A DNA stretch of 44,765 nucleotides from contig CAMWQU010000019.1 in the NCBI GenBank assembly GCA_947176535.1, positions 1 through 44,765 on the forward strand, given 5' to 3'. The notes under the pieces were generated by a model. That model was not told the origin of the DNA. It worked only from the letters and a program-made list of their open reading frames with translations, and made no database searches. The DNA is from an uncultured Prevotellaceae bacterium (lineage in GTDB: Bacteria; Bacteroidota; Bacteroidia; Bacteroidales; Bacteroidaceae). A program made the position numbers and the translations under genes. This document shows, piece after piece, positions 15,919 to 24,500 of this stretch. Numbering within the stretch: the stretch's first letter is position 1; each line of letters starts with the position of its first letter.

Positions 15919-16512
15919 ATGAAACATCACGCATTATGGATTGTCTGCTTCACGATGCTTATGTTTGCCGCATGCAGAAAGGAGAACAAGCAACCGGATG
16001 AGACTCCGGTGTCCGTCACGGACGCGGAAATAGTCTCCCCTGCCGATTCTACGTTGTGGGGCCATCTGGGAGAAGATACCGGCATGAGTGCCCTGCAATT
16101 CATCACAGAAAAGGGAGACACGCTGGAACTTTATCGCACCGACCCCTATACAGGCGAGGATGGCCGACTCATCGGAAACATCCGTAATTACACAGACCGC
16201 TACGCCATTACGCTGTCCCCCGACAGCGAGAGCATGCGGACAGCCATCAACGCCACCCAGTTGTCCCGGAAATGGAGTTCGGCACACGGAAATATTCAGT
16301 TTAAGTCCGACGGTAGCATCGTTGCTCAGGATTTACCTTATAAAGAGTGGAAACTCTGGAACGGCCATCTCCTTATTTCTTCGGAGCAGCAACATGAGTA
16401 CGCCTGCGTAACGCGTGTAGACACAATGGAAATCACATGGCTTGACGAGGATTCTTTGGTTATATGCGACCACATCGGGCAAATCATCAAATTAGAGAAC
16501 AAACGCGAATAA
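15919..16512 (+). CDS. Hypothetical lipoprotein, possibly lipocalin-like
   Basis: The 197-aa product has a type II signal peptide with lipobox MFAAC (cysteine near residue 19), followed by a Lys/Glu/Pro-rich linker. The mature domain alternates short beta strands with Trp residues (RKWSSAHGNIQF, YKEWKLWNGHLLISS, TMEITWLDEDSLVI). This pattern fits Bacteroidetes lipocalin-like lipoproteins, but no family signature is certain. It is probably anchored to a membrane, facing the periplasm or the cell surface. The next gene begins 6 bases after its stop, so the two are likely co-transcribed. Confidence 0.8.
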   Translation: MKHHALWIVCFTMLMFAACRKENKQPDETPVSVTDAEIVSPADSTLWGHLGEDTGMSALQFITEKGDTLELYRTDPYTGEDGRLIGNIRNYTDRYAITLSPDSESMRTAINATQLSRKWSSAHGNIQFKSDGSIVAQDLPYKEWKLWNGHLLISSEQQHEYACVTRVDTMEITWLDEDSLVICDHIGQIIKLENKRE

Positions 16513-16518
16513 CTTATT

Positions 16519-16716
16519 ATGGCTGAAAGAAATAAAGGAATGGTATATTGCATCAAATGCAAGCACGGAAGTTTCATGCAGTGGTTCAACAACCCCATCA
16601 TCTGCCAATGTGCCGTGTACCATGAGAAATTTGTGGCTGAGTCGAAGCGCTTATGCGAAGAATACCGCCCACGCACGGACACCAATATTGAGGTGACGCA
16701 TTACGATCATTACTAA
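16519..16716 (+). CDS. Small cysteine-rich protein of unknown function
   Basis: The 65-aa product has CxxC at residues 11-14 (CIKC) and CxC at 29-31 (CQC), a spacing suited to zinc or iron binding, and a hydrophilic C terminus ending in YDHY. It has no signal peptide or membrane segment, so it is cytoplasmic. The start 6 bases after the lipoprotein stop and the ordinary codon use support a real gene. It may bind metal; its function is unknown. Confidence 0.7.
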   Translation: MAERNKGMVYCIKCKHGSFMQWFNNPIICQCAVYHEKFVAESKRLCEEYRPRTDTNIEVTHYDHY

Positions 16717-16761
16717 ATAATGAACTATATAGGAATAAATAACCCTTTTTAACGTAAATTC

Positions 16762-16793
16762 TTGCGAAAATATGCGAGTATTTCGTAATTTTG
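16762..16793 (+). promoter_or_regulatory. Promoter for the TPR protein gene
   Basis: TTG at 16762-16764, a 21-base spacer and TAATTTTG at 16786-16793 give a leader of about 65 nt before the ATG at 16862. Confidence 0.65.
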
Positions 16794-16861
16794 TATTTGC
16801 AAACGCTTTTAACTATTAAGCAATTCGTTGGTCTAAACTATAAAATCTAAATAAAAGAAAG

Positions 16862-18319
16862 ATGAATACTTCTAAATTCAAAAAGATGGGACTCGTGTTG
16901 GGAATGACTGCCATGTCGATCCCCACATTCGCACAGTACGAGCAATACGAGGCAAACACAGATTTCACCGATGACAACACGCGCTACAAAATCGCTTACA
17001 TCGGTACAGAACCTGCAGAAGACCCCGCCAAGCAGGTCGGCGGTTACGTCACCATGATGCAGATGTACTATACCAGTCAGAACTGGGCCGAGATGTACGA
17101 TAACTGGAAATGGCTCATACAGAATGCGCCCATCGCCACCGTCAGCATCTATGCCCGTGGTGCCGTCATGCTCGGTAACCTCATCAAAGAGGAAACCGAC
17201 GTTGCCAAGAAGAAGGTCTACCTCGACGAGTTGATGTCGCTCTTCGACACACGTCTCAAGTACCTCAAGTACCTGAATGCAAGCATTCCCGAGGGCAAGC
17301 GTGGCCGCGCTACGGAGGGTGATATTCTCATTGCCAAGGCCAATTACTACCACATCTACGGTTACGGAGCCGACGGCGACCAGTACACCTATCAGAAGAT
17401 TTACGACATGTACGCCAAAGGTATTGACGCCATCAACAAGGAGGGCGGACGCGAAGTCAAAGGTGCTTACATCCAATATTTCTTCTCTGTCAGCAACGAC
17501 CTTTACAAACTCTCCAACGATTACTATCGCGAGCAGTTCCTGAACGATTACCTCAACTCAAAGGAAGTCTGCGAAAAGATGCTCCAACTGGCTAAGGAAG
17601 AGACCGACCCGGAGAAGGCACAGAAAATCGTAGAAGAGTATGACCGTCCTTTGGCCGTCATAGAGCAGGTATTTGCAGAGTCGGGTGCGGCCAACCGCGA
17701 ACAGTTGATTGCCATGTTCACTCCGAAAGTTGAAGCCAACAAGGACAACCTGAACTATCTGCGTTCCGCAATGACCGTATTGGCCGCCAATGAATGTGAC
17801 GACACCGACGTTTACTACAAGGCTGCCGAATATGCTTATGCCATTGAACCGACCTATGAATCAGCCATCGGTATGGCTCGTTGGAGCAAGCAGCAGGAGA
17901 AGATGCAGGACATGCTCACCTACTACGAGAAAGCCATCGAACTCTGCAAAACGGACGCTATCCGTGGCCGCATCTGTCTGATTATTGCCGGTAGTCTTAT
18001 CAATAGCAAGCAGTACACCGGTGCCCTCATGTACCTTGATAAAGCCGTCGCCTACAACAACGATTTGGCCGGACGTGTAAACCTCCAGAAAGCTATCGTC
18101 AGCACCGCTTTAGGTCAGTATGACCAGGCCATCGCTTATTGCGACCAGGCTTCGTCGGCAGACATCACGGTCAGCGGTACCGCCAACCGTCTCTCGGAGC
18201 GCATCAAGGAAGCACAGGCCAACGCAGCCGCCAATGCCCGTGCCAAGGCTGCCTACGATGCTTACATCGCCAAGCAGAAGGCCGAAGAAGACTTCTGGAG
18301 CGGCGGAAAGAAGAAGTAA
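16862..18319 (+). CDS. Exported tetratricopeptide-repeat protein
   Basis: The 485-aa product has a signal peptide (about 1-24, ending TFAQ). The mature protein is almost all alpha-helical, with TPR-like units in the N-terminal region (MMQMYYTSQNWAEMYDNWKWLIQ) and again in the C-terminal half (ALMYLDKAVAYNNDLAGRVNLQ and ALGQYDQAIAYCDQASS). The last 40 residues are Ala- and Lys-rich and end WSGGKKK. TPR proteins act as protein-binding scaffolds; this one would work in the periplasm, for example in envelope assembly, but no partner is visible nearby. It is monocistronic, with its own promoter and a strong terminator. Confidence 0.88.
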   Translation: MNTSKFKKMGLVLGMTAMSIPTFAQYEQYEANTDFTDDNTRYKIAYIGTEPAEDPAKQVGGYVTMMQMYYTSQNWAEMYDNWKWLIQNAPIATVSIYARGAVMLGNLIKEETDVAKKKVYLDELMSLFDTRLKYLKYLNASIPEGKRGRATEGDILIAKANYYHIYGYGADGDQYTYQKIYDMYAKGIDAINKEGGREVKGAYIQYFFSVSNDLYKLSNDYYREQFLNDYLNSKEVCEKMLQLAKEETDPEKAQKIVEEYDRPLAVIEQVFAESGAANREQLIAMFTPKVEANKDNLNYLRSAMTVLAANECDDTDVYYKAAEYAYAIEPTYESAIGMARWSKQQEKMQDMLTYYEKAIELCKTDAIRGRICLIIAGSLINSKQYTGALMYLDKAVAYNNDLAGRVNLQKAIVSTALGQYDQAIAYCDQASSADITVSGTANRLSERIKEAQANAAANARAKAAYDAYIAKQKAEEDFWSGGKKK

Positions 18320-18344
18320 GAAACTGAACTTCATTATAAAAGCT

Positions 18345-18382
18345 GGGGGCTTGAGAAACAATCTCAGGCCCCCTTTCTTTTT
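18345..18382 (+). terminator. Terminator after the TPR protein gene
   Basis: A 12-bp stem with one G-T pair (GGGGGCTTGAGA at 18345-18356 with TCTCAGGCCCCC at 18362-18373) is followed by TTTCTTTTT. Confidence 0.9.
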
Positions 18383-18408
18383 ATAAATTTGCGGGTAGTA
18401 TATTATTC

Positions 18409-20334
18409 CTACAATAGACTATCGCATTCTTCTCTCAATATATTTATCATCTCTTCCTCATGTTCTTGACATAGAGTTTTAATCCATTCTTCATTTGAGC
18501 CTTTCTCTATAATATTACCCATAATGCGTAGTTTCACACTTCCTTTTTTTACCATTTTTTCACCATAGTATTCCATCTTTGCTTTAGGTGAAAGATTTGA
18601 GAACCTTGAATTTACGCTTCGAGAAATAATACATAGGTTTCCAAATGTATCTTTGTCAGGCCATGCAGCAATAGACGACCCGTCGGATGGATTTTGCGGA
18701 TACCAGTGCTCTACAGAGTTACGAAATTCAAACACAAAATCGTCATACGCCTTAGGGCAATTCTTCCTTTCTCTCTTCCACAACAGGTAGTCTAAGAAGT
18801 TGAACACTATATGAGGTGTTTTGACACCCAGTTTATAATCACAACCGTCTAAAAAGTTTACCTTTGTTGCCTGCGCTGCTATTTTTTCTGCTTCATCTAT
18901 TAGTTTGGGGGGCTCTTCTCCACTAAACAGCCATAGAAGAAGTTCCGTTATCCAGTGCATAACTTTTGGTGACGTATATGATACACGAAGTGCAGATTGA
19001 ATCATCAAACATTCTTCATTTCGGAGAGTATATGTCTTTTCCCACTCATTGACATTGGCATATTTCAATTTTGTGTTCAAATAATATGCTTTTTTCTTGG
19101 AATCTTGTCCGGAGGTATGCAACTCTTTAAGACTCCATTCCCCCTCCTTATCTTCGCCAGTATACTCTCTCTTTATGATGTAACTATCGAAAAGATAGCG
19201 TGTCTGTAACATATGAATAATGAACTTTCGGGAAAAGTTCGCCTTATTTTCATTGATTGATTTACCCTTTATTGCTCCGTAATTTCTCACATGAGTAAAA
19301 TCTGTAATCAGTTTCTTATCATCAAGCAATTCACCTAAAGGCTTTTCTTCTGGAAGTACATCGTATTGCGCCACGAACACGCGGAGGGTATGAAGCAAGA
19401 AGTATGGGAAATCTATAATGCTTTCAAAACGAATATGAGTGTCACCACCTGATATACCGTCTTTATCGTTTGCTTTAAATCCTTGATCAATAATTTTGCT
19501 TATAGTTGCAGCTGTATTCGAGTTTTTCGTAATATTTAAACAACTGTTATATTTTTTCCAGTTATCATCCGGCTTTTTGTTCCATCTTGTTCCAAAAACT
19601 CTTTTTCGTTCTTCGGGGGAGAAATGCATTTGGACATAGCCAGTCATATCGCTACAGACATCCCATATCCTTGAAAAGATTTCTTGTTCTCGTCTATTTA
19701 GAGGTTCCATGAGTTGAGCTTTAAGGATATCGTGTTGCTCCAATTGCTCACCCCGAGTATTCATAATCTCAAAATAACGATTTAAGTCTGTATTCTCAGG
19801 CACTTCTATTCTATAGAGTACAACATGCTGTAAACGGGAGACAAAACCATCTATATCTAATTCTTTATCCCTTGTAAACTTTTGACGAATCGCTTTTATG
19901 CCATTTAGGATAGCTTGTTCTACATTTTCTTCATCGTAAGCACGAACATTACCGGCCAATATTTGTTGAATGTGAGATAGAGTATAGTCTGATTTGAACC
20001 GACAATCAAAAGAAAGAGTTTGGCCAACTTCTCCTTCCAATGCTCTCACATAAACCAAGTATTGCAACAAAAGATATAGAGTGGTAAGACGCTGCTGACC
20101 ATCAATAACCTCATACGTTTCAGGTTTATCCTTCAGTTTGGCTACAATGAGCGAACCGATATAATAATTTGCGGACAAATCAATGTCGTTAATGTCATCG
20201 ATTAACTGTACTATCTCTTTATCCTCCCATGCATATGCCCGCTGGTATCGGGGTATCACATAGTGAGCACTTGTATCGAATATTGTTATTTTATCTAATA
20301 TTTTTAATTCTTTTACCATATCACTCATATCCAT
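18409..20334 (-). CDS. DUF262-DUF1524 (GmrSD-like) protein, probable modification-dependent nuclease
   Basis: The 641-aa product has an N-terminal DUF262 (GmrS-type, ParB/Srx-like NTPase) domain: IPRYQRAYAW (27-36), EVIDGQQRLTTLYLLL (75-90) and YFEIMNTRGEQLEQHDILKAQL (187-208). The C-terminal region has a DUF1524/HNH-like nuclease motif, VEHWYPQNP (541-549, with H543), then DTFGNLCIISRSVNSRFSN (562-580, with N566 and N575), then a lysine-rich stretch. In GmrSD and SspE, DUF262 hydrolyses NTP and DUF1524 cuts DNA, and such enzymes attack modified phage DNA or depend on phosphorothioation. It overlaps the upstream DUF262 gene by 14 bases if this first ATG is used. The locus is strikingly AT-rich compared with its neighbours, which suggests horizontal transfer. 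The role in defence is inference; the domains are clear. Confidence 0.85.
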   Translation of the reverse strand: MDMSDMVKELKILDKITIFDTSAHYVIPRYQRAYAWEDKEIVQLIDDINDIDLSANYYIGSLIVAKLKDKPETYEVIDGQQRLTTLYLLLQYLVYVRALEGEVGQTLSFDCRFKSDYTLSHIQQILAGNVRAYDEENVEQAILNGIKAIRQKFTRDKELDIDGFVSRLQHVVLYRIEVPENTDLNRYFEIMNTRGEQLEQHDILKAQLMEPLNRREQEIFSRIWDVCSDMTGYVQMHFSPEERKRVFGTRWNKKPDDNWKKYNSCLNITKNSNTAATISKIIDQGFKANDKDGISGGDTHIRFESIIDFPYFLLHTLRVFVAQYDVLPEEKPLGELLDDKKLITDFTHVRNYGAIKGKSINENKANFSRKFIIHMLQTRYLFDSYIIKREYTGEDKEGEWSLKELHTSGQDSKKKAYYLNTKLKYANVNEWEKTYTLRNEECLMIQSALRVSYTSPKVMHWITELLLWLFSGEEPPKLIDEAEKIAAQATKVNFLDGCDYKLGVKTPHIVFNFLDYLLWKRERKNCPKAYDDFVFEFRNSVEHWYPQNPSDGSSIAAWPDKDTFGNLCIISRSVNSRFSNLSPKAKMEYYGEKMVKKGSVKLRIMGNIIEKGSNEEWIKTLCQEHEEEMINILREECDSLL

Positions 20335-21635
20335 CTATTTTGCGAAGGTTCTCATATAAACCTTTCAGTTCCTTATTCTTGCTGATTGCTTTATTACCAG
20401 ATATTATATTAAGTCTCATACCTGAGATTTCAGTATGCCTACGTGCATAAGTAATCATTGATATCACAGGCTTTGGATTGCTGCATTTACCATTATCTTC
20501 CCCGGTCGCATATAGATTGATTGTGTCAAACCCTAAATGCTGCATATCTACTCTGACCATCATAGACCAAGTAAATAGTTTCTTTACGGCCATGACATCA
20601 AAGTTATGAAAACGATCATAATAACAAAGCAGGGCACAAAAGAATAGATTTCGTGCATGCTTAAATCCTACTGATGAGGATTTATAAGCATTATCCAATT
20701 CCTCGACAGAGTCCACATCTTTTCCATTTGTAAGAATTAGCTCTATATCATGAAATGCCGGGTTTGTTACGAGTTCCTCTTTAATATTATGCAACATCAG
20801 CATATAATGGTCTACCATTTCAAAAAAATCACTTCCTGAAATGAATGGCTCTGTAACTTGGAAGTATGGCATAGCTTTATTGGCTCTACGTGCATAAGTG
20901 TAACCATACTTTTCTTCAATGCCCTTATAAATGTCTATATCAGCAGAAGTGAAATTACCGCATTTCTCGCGTTTGGCCCAATTCCATAAAGGAAAAAAGG
21001 TATAGGTCAAATAACTCTCTGATTGCTTCGTTTTTTTTCAATTCCCATTTTATAACGGCATTCTGCATCTCATATTTATCATAAATCTCTCTAAGGTGAT
21101 AGGCCTTAAGCAAATCATGTGGGTATAAAGCACGTCCTCGTGTGTTTTGAGAGTCGAACAGTTGAAACGCTTCATTTACCTTGCCTACTATAATCACGGC
21201 AACCTCCAAGGTATTTTCTAAGGCTTGACAGAATTCCTCTTTTGCCTTGTCACTCACAGACGAAAACCATTCACGTATTGTAGTGAAGTTGTCATGCAGA
21301 TTTTTTTGAGAGACTTTATTAGAGAATTTAGTACTCAATAAACTACATGTGAAACCCGGGTTAAAATATAGCTTTAGCAGAAGAAAAGAGAGTGTGCGTT
21401 GCTGACCATCAACAATCTCATACTCATTATTTTCATTCTCATGGAGTATAACAGTACCTACACGATACTTAAAGTTTGCATATTTTCGGCTTTCTTCAAT
21501 ACTCTTTTGAATATCAAGAATAAGGTCTGCTATATTCTTAGCTATCCATTTATACGGCCGCTGATAGTCCGGGATTATTAGTTTCTCTCCCAATAACTTA
21601 TCGATAGACCAAATCTGTGGTATACTTCTCATCAT
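20321..21635 (-). pseudogene. DUF262 protein gene split by a one-base frameshift
   Basis: Two frames together give one protein of about 437 aa. The first (21635-20955, starting MMRSIPQIWSIDKLL) carries DUF262 motifs: IPDYQRPYKW, YEIVDGQQRTLSFLLLKLYF and QLFDSQNTRGRALYPHDLLKAYHL. The second (continuing to 20321) carries WNWAKREKCGNFTSADIDIYKGI and EPFISGSDFFEMVDHYMLML, and ends KIDGYE. They join at a run of six A on the plus strand (20993-20998). With five, the sequence reads through as FDLYLFPLWNWAKREKCGNF. No DUF1524 motif is present, so this is a nuclease-less partner of the next gene. As written, translation stops at 20955, and the second part has only a TTG as possible start. The cause may be a recent mutation, an assembly error or a slippage site. 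Confidence 0.8.
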
Positions 21636-21683
21636 AATAAATAATAAAGTTCAACTTCTATTTTCTAATAAAATTGAGGATAC

Positions 21684-22057
21684 AAAAAAGGCGAAACCAT
21701 CCGTTGCTTATTCTAAATTCTTGGTTACCACCACGTGACCATGTAACACAAACAAGCAAGAATAGTTCACGCCTCACGGCATGAACTTCTCGAACTGCTT
21801 GTTCTCGTGTTACGAATGTTGGTGGTATTCAGAATTTAGAGAACAAGAGCTAAAAGCTCAGCTATTCATAAAGACTGCGAACGGGATGCGCACAAATTCT
21901 TTTCTGCATCAAGCTGATTGAATAAATTTGTGGTTGTTCCCCACGGGAAGGCTGTACTCCGTACAACGGGTTCCCTTTGCAAAATTCGGCTACTTTCTGT
22001 TTCTTCGTTACATAGTTTATTGGTTGAGGCACTATTGCCAAGATACGGACAAAGATA
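21684..22057 (-). other. Structured intergenic region: candidate non-coding RNA or multicopy element
   Basis: This gene-free stretch upstream of the DUF262 genes holds a 129-bp imperfect hairpin (21712-21840). Its arms pair in blocks: TCTAAATTCT/AGAATTTAGA, ACCACC/GGTGGT, GTAACAC/GTGTTAC, ACAAGCA/TGCTTGT and AGTTCACGCC/GGCATGAACT. A small stem GAGCT/AGCTC (21847-21859) and a second hairpin (21945-21975, GGGAA with TTCCC around TGTAC/GTACA) are also present. On the minus strand, a TATCTTTG box (22057-22050) would start a transcript near 22046, and a run of six T (21689-21684) could end it, giving about 360 nt. It does not match tmRNA or RNase P RNA in the conserved parts I know. Alternatives are a long leader of the DUF262 operon, a 6S-like RNA or a MITE-like repeat. 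Confidence 0.4.
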
Positions 22058-22081
22058 CGAAAAATAATCATTTGTCGAAAG

Positions 22082-22256
22082 GAAAGGCTGGAAAATATGA
22101 ATGCTCCGGAGCTATTCCGGTTGCGGAATCTGCGGATTCGTGTAGACCTTATGAGATATTCTCCGTTCATCTGTCGATGAACGGACGTCCGTCGTCGATG
22201 AATGTTCGTTCATCGACGGTGAATACACATCCGCCGCCGATGAATAGAGAATGCCG
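22082..22256 (+). repeat. Dispersed palindromic intergenic repeat (GATGAA family), copy 2
   Basis: This stretch aligns with copy 1 at 6491-6663 over its full length, with mostly single-base differences. It includes hairpins TTCATC/GATGAA, the palindrome CGGACGTCCG, and CGTCGATGAA with TTCATCGACG. It lies between the structured region and ispD. From here to 22375 no gene is supported; the open frame across the repeat is low-complexity. Confidence 0.75.
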
Positions 22257-22375
22257 CCGTACACGACAAAAATGCGATACGGAAGCGAAGAGAAAGGAAT
22301 ATAAATATAGGAAGAAAGTTTCTGCGTTATCATCGGCAGAAAGCGACGTACTCCGGGCGGTGATTCAAAGAGGAA

Positions 22376-23080
22376 TCACTGTAAGGAGCACAAATATTCG
22401 GCATAGGCAATATCCGAGGGCGTTGTGAGCTTGATGTTTTCCCGATTACCCTCGACCAAAGTAATGCGGCGGCCCAGATGCTCCACCACCGAGGCATCGT
22501 CGGTGAACGAGGGATGATAATCCTGCTGCATGGCTTCCCGGAAAAGAGAAATACGGAAAGCCTGGGGCGTCTGCACCAGACGGTAAGTCTGGCGATCGAC
22601 GGTGCGGCTGTCGGCCTCGCTCAAGTTGCACGACTCCGTCAGTTGGCGCATGGTCTCTACCACGGGAACGACGGGTACCGCAGTGCCCCGCTCGCGGGCT
22701 TCGGCATAGCAGCGACGTATCACTTCGGGCGAAACAAAAGGACGCACACCATCGTGTATGCTGACCACTCCGTCCACCCCGTCGGGCAGCAAGGCCAGGC
22801 CGTTGCGGACGCTGTGGAAGCGCGTTTCGCCTCCCGTCGCCACCCGATGAGGTACGGCAAAATGATGCTCCTCGCACAACTGCGCCCAATACGCCTGCTG
22901 TGCGGCTGGCAAAACGAGAATGATGTCCGCCTCCGGAAGTGCCTCACGGAAAACGCTGAGGGTGCGCATCAGCACGGGTATGCCTCCGACGGGCAGGAAC
23001 TGCTTGGGAATCTCGCCCCCCATCCGCAATCCCCGGCCTCCGGCGACAATAATCACATAGTCCGCTACCGTCGTTGTCAT
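22376..23080 (-). CDS. ispD: 2-C-methyl-D-erythritol 4-phosphate cytidylyltransferase
   Basis: The 234-aa enzyme couples CTP to methylerythritol phosphate in the non-mevalonate isoprenoid pathway. The N-terminal nucleotide-binding loop [20 protein letters not shown] (about 9-28) has the typical basic residues. [13 protein letters not shown] (about 83-95), [13 protein letters not shown] (about 106-118) and the C-terminal [27 protein letters not shown] fit IspD closely. The length is normal. Its ATG is immediately next to the stop of the DJ-1-like gene, with zero spacing, so the two are translationally coupled. Confidence 0.96.
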   Translation of the reverse strand: MTTTVADYVIIVAGGRGLRMGGEIPKQFLPVGGIPVLMRTLSVFREALPEADIILVLPAAQQAYWAQLCEEHHFAVPHRVATGGETRFHSVRNGLALLPDGVDGVVSIHDGVRPFVSPEVIRRCYAEARERGTAVPVVPVVETMRQLTESCNLSEADSRTVDRQTYRLVQTPQAFRISLFREAMQQDYHPSFTDDASVVEHLGRRITLVEGNRENIKLTTPSDIAYAEYLCSLQ

Positions 23081-23635
23081 TTACGCATTCGGGCAAGTGT
23101 ACATCATTCCCCGGCGCAGTGCGTCAGCGGTTTCGCGGTTCACGAGGCGTTCCACAAGAACGTAGCCCAGTTCCATGGCTGCGCCGGGGCCTTTACCCGT
23201 AACGAAGTGACCGTCCTGCTCTACGAGGGCAGCCGTGTATTCGGCACCGTGCAGTTCGGTCTCGAAACCGGGATAGCAGGTCGCTTTCCGACCTTCGAGC
23301 AGACCCAAATGGCCCAACACGAGCGGAGCGGCACAAATGGCGGCAGTCAGCCGACCGGCCTGTGCATGCTGCAAAATGCCCTCACGCAGGGACTGGCAGG
23401 CATCGAGATTCGTAGCTCCAGGCAGTCCGCCGGGCAGGAACAGCAGTTCGGCGTTTCCGAAATCAATCTCCGACAACAGACGGTCGGCCACAACGGGGAC
23501 GCCGTGAGCGGAAGTAACTACCTGTTCGTCAGTGATGCTCACGGTCTCCACCTGCAGACCGGCACGACGCATGATATCGATGGGTGCCAGGGCTTCGATG
23601 TCCTCAAAACCGGAGGCAAGAAAGGTGTAAATCAT
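23081..23635 (-). CDS. DJ-1/PfpI family protein (YajL-like)
   Basis: The 184-aa protein of the DJ-1 superfamily begins MIYTFLASGFEDIEALAPIDIMRRAG, as YajL and other small family members do. The nucleophile elbow is TAAICAAPLVLGHLGLL, and the acidic residue that supports the cysteine is in the GFEDIEA segment. Proposed roles of the family are deglycation of methylglyoxal-modified proteins and nucleotides, or oxidative-stress chaperoning; both are debated. The start at 23635 is chosen because the family N terminus starts there; a frame upstream runs into pdxJ. It lies 37 bases after pdxJ and directly before ispD. Confidence 0.9.
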   Translation of the reverse strand: MIYTFLASGFEDIEALAPIDIMRRAGLQVETVSITDEQVVTSAHGVPVVADRLLSEIDFGNAELLFLPGGLPGATNLDACQSLREGILQHAQAGRLTAAICAAPLVLGHLGLLEGRKATCYPGFETELHGAEYTAALVEQDGHFVTGKGPGAAMELGYVLVERLVNRETADALRRGMMYTCPNA

Positions 23636-23672
23636 AATCCAAAGGTGATATAAATCGTAAAAACAAACTCTT

Positions 23673-24386
23673 CTAAGCCAGACACTCGCGATAGCGGCGG
23701 ATGGTTTCCTCCAGTCCCAGATAGAGGGCATCGCAGACGAGCGCATGTCCGATACTGCATTCGGCCACGTAGGGCATACATTCGTGCATGTAACGCAGGT
23801 TTTCGAGACTGAGGTCGTGGCCCATGTTCAGGCCCAGGCCCCGCTTGACGGCCCTTTCGCCCGCCCGGACGAACGGAGCAATGGCCTCTTCCCTACCCTT
23901 CGGATACAAGGTGGCATAAGGCTCCGTATAGAGCTCCACGCGGTCGGCTCCGCTCTCGGCGGCGTAGTCCACCATCGTTTCGTCGGCATCCACAAAGATG
24001 CTTACACGTATGCCGCGCCCGTGGAAACGCTCGGTCAGTTCGGTAAGAAACGGTAAGTGCGCCTGTGTGTTCCAACCGTGGTTGCTGGTCAGTTGGTCGG
24101 GGCTGTCGGGAACGAGGGTCACCTGCGCGGGTGCCACCTGCAAAACAAGGTCGATGAACTCCGGCGAGGGATAGCCCTCGATGTTGAACTCGGTGCTAAG
24201 TCGGGGCTTCAGGTCAAACACATCCTGCCGGCGGATGTGCCGCTCGTCAGGCCGGGGATGCACCGTAATGCCCTGCGCGCCGAAACGCTCGCAGTCCAGA
24301 GCGACCTGCAGGACATCGGGATTGTTACCTCCACGTGCATTGCGCAGCGTGGCTATCTTATTGATATTGACACTTAATTTTGTCAT
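23673..24386 (-). CDS. pdxJ: Pyridoxine 5'-phosphate synthase
   Basis: The 237-aa enzyme condenses 3-amino-2-oxopropyl phosphate with deoxyxylulose 5-phosphate to form pyridoxine phosphate. [19 protein letters not shown] at the N terminus, [18 protein letters not shown] (about 38-55), [27 protein letters not shown] and the C-terminal [14 protein letters not shown] with [13 protein letters not shown] fit PdxJ along its length. The ATG at 24386 is preceded at good distance by AAGGAGG; the frame could extend two codons to a TTG. Transcription begins at a promoter placed back to back with that of nadK. Confidence 0.96.
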   Translation of the reverse strand: MTKLSVNINKIATLRNARGGNNPDVLQVALDCERFGAQGITVHPRPDERHIRRQDVFDLKPRLSTEFNIEGYPSPEFIDLVLQVAPAQVTLVPDSPDQLTSNHGWNTQAHLPFLTELTERFHGRGIRVSIFVDADETMVDYAAESGADRVELYTEPYATLYPKGREEAIAPFVRAGERAVKRGLGLNMGHDLSLENLRYMHECMPYVAECSIGHALVCDALYLGLEETIRRYRECLA

Positions 24387-24415
24387 CTTCAAGCCTCCTT
24401 TATTCTAACTTGCCG

Positions 24416-24446
24416 CAAAGATAAGGAATAAATTGATAACGGACAA
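24416..24446 (-). promoter_or_regulatory. pdxJ promoter
   Basis: On the minus strand, TTG (24446-24444), a 20-base spacer and TATCTTTG (24423-24416) give a start near 24412. The -33 TTG directly abuts the -33 TTG of the divergent nadK promoter, the two forming CAATTG. Confidence 0.75.
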
Positions 24447-24476
24447 TTGATAATTGACAATAATTTCTTACCTTTG
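24447..24476 (+). promoter_or_regulatory. nadK promoter
   Basis: TTG at 24447-24449, a 19-base spacer and TACCTTTG at 24469-24476 give a start near 24480, about 20 nt before the ATG at 24501. Confidence 0.75.
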
Positions 24477-24500
24477 TCCGAAAATACACGGCATTCACTT

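Noticed and set aside
21684..22057. tmRNA or RNase P RNA
   Set aside because: No tRNA-like ends, no tag-peptide frame ending in Leu-Ala-Ala, and no P RNA core such as GAGGAAAGTCC were found.
21862..22170. 102-codon ORF on the minus strand between the DUF262 genes and ispD
   Set aside because: It runs across both the repeat and the structured region and has no domain or good start context; kept only as part of the non-coding candidate.
22478..23653. 391-codon open frame on the plus strand
   Set aside because: It is antisense to ispD and the DJ-1-like gene and has no independent signal.
24447..24500. nadK starting at the TTG at 24447
   Set aside because: That codon is the -33 element of the nadK promoter, so it would not be in the transcript.
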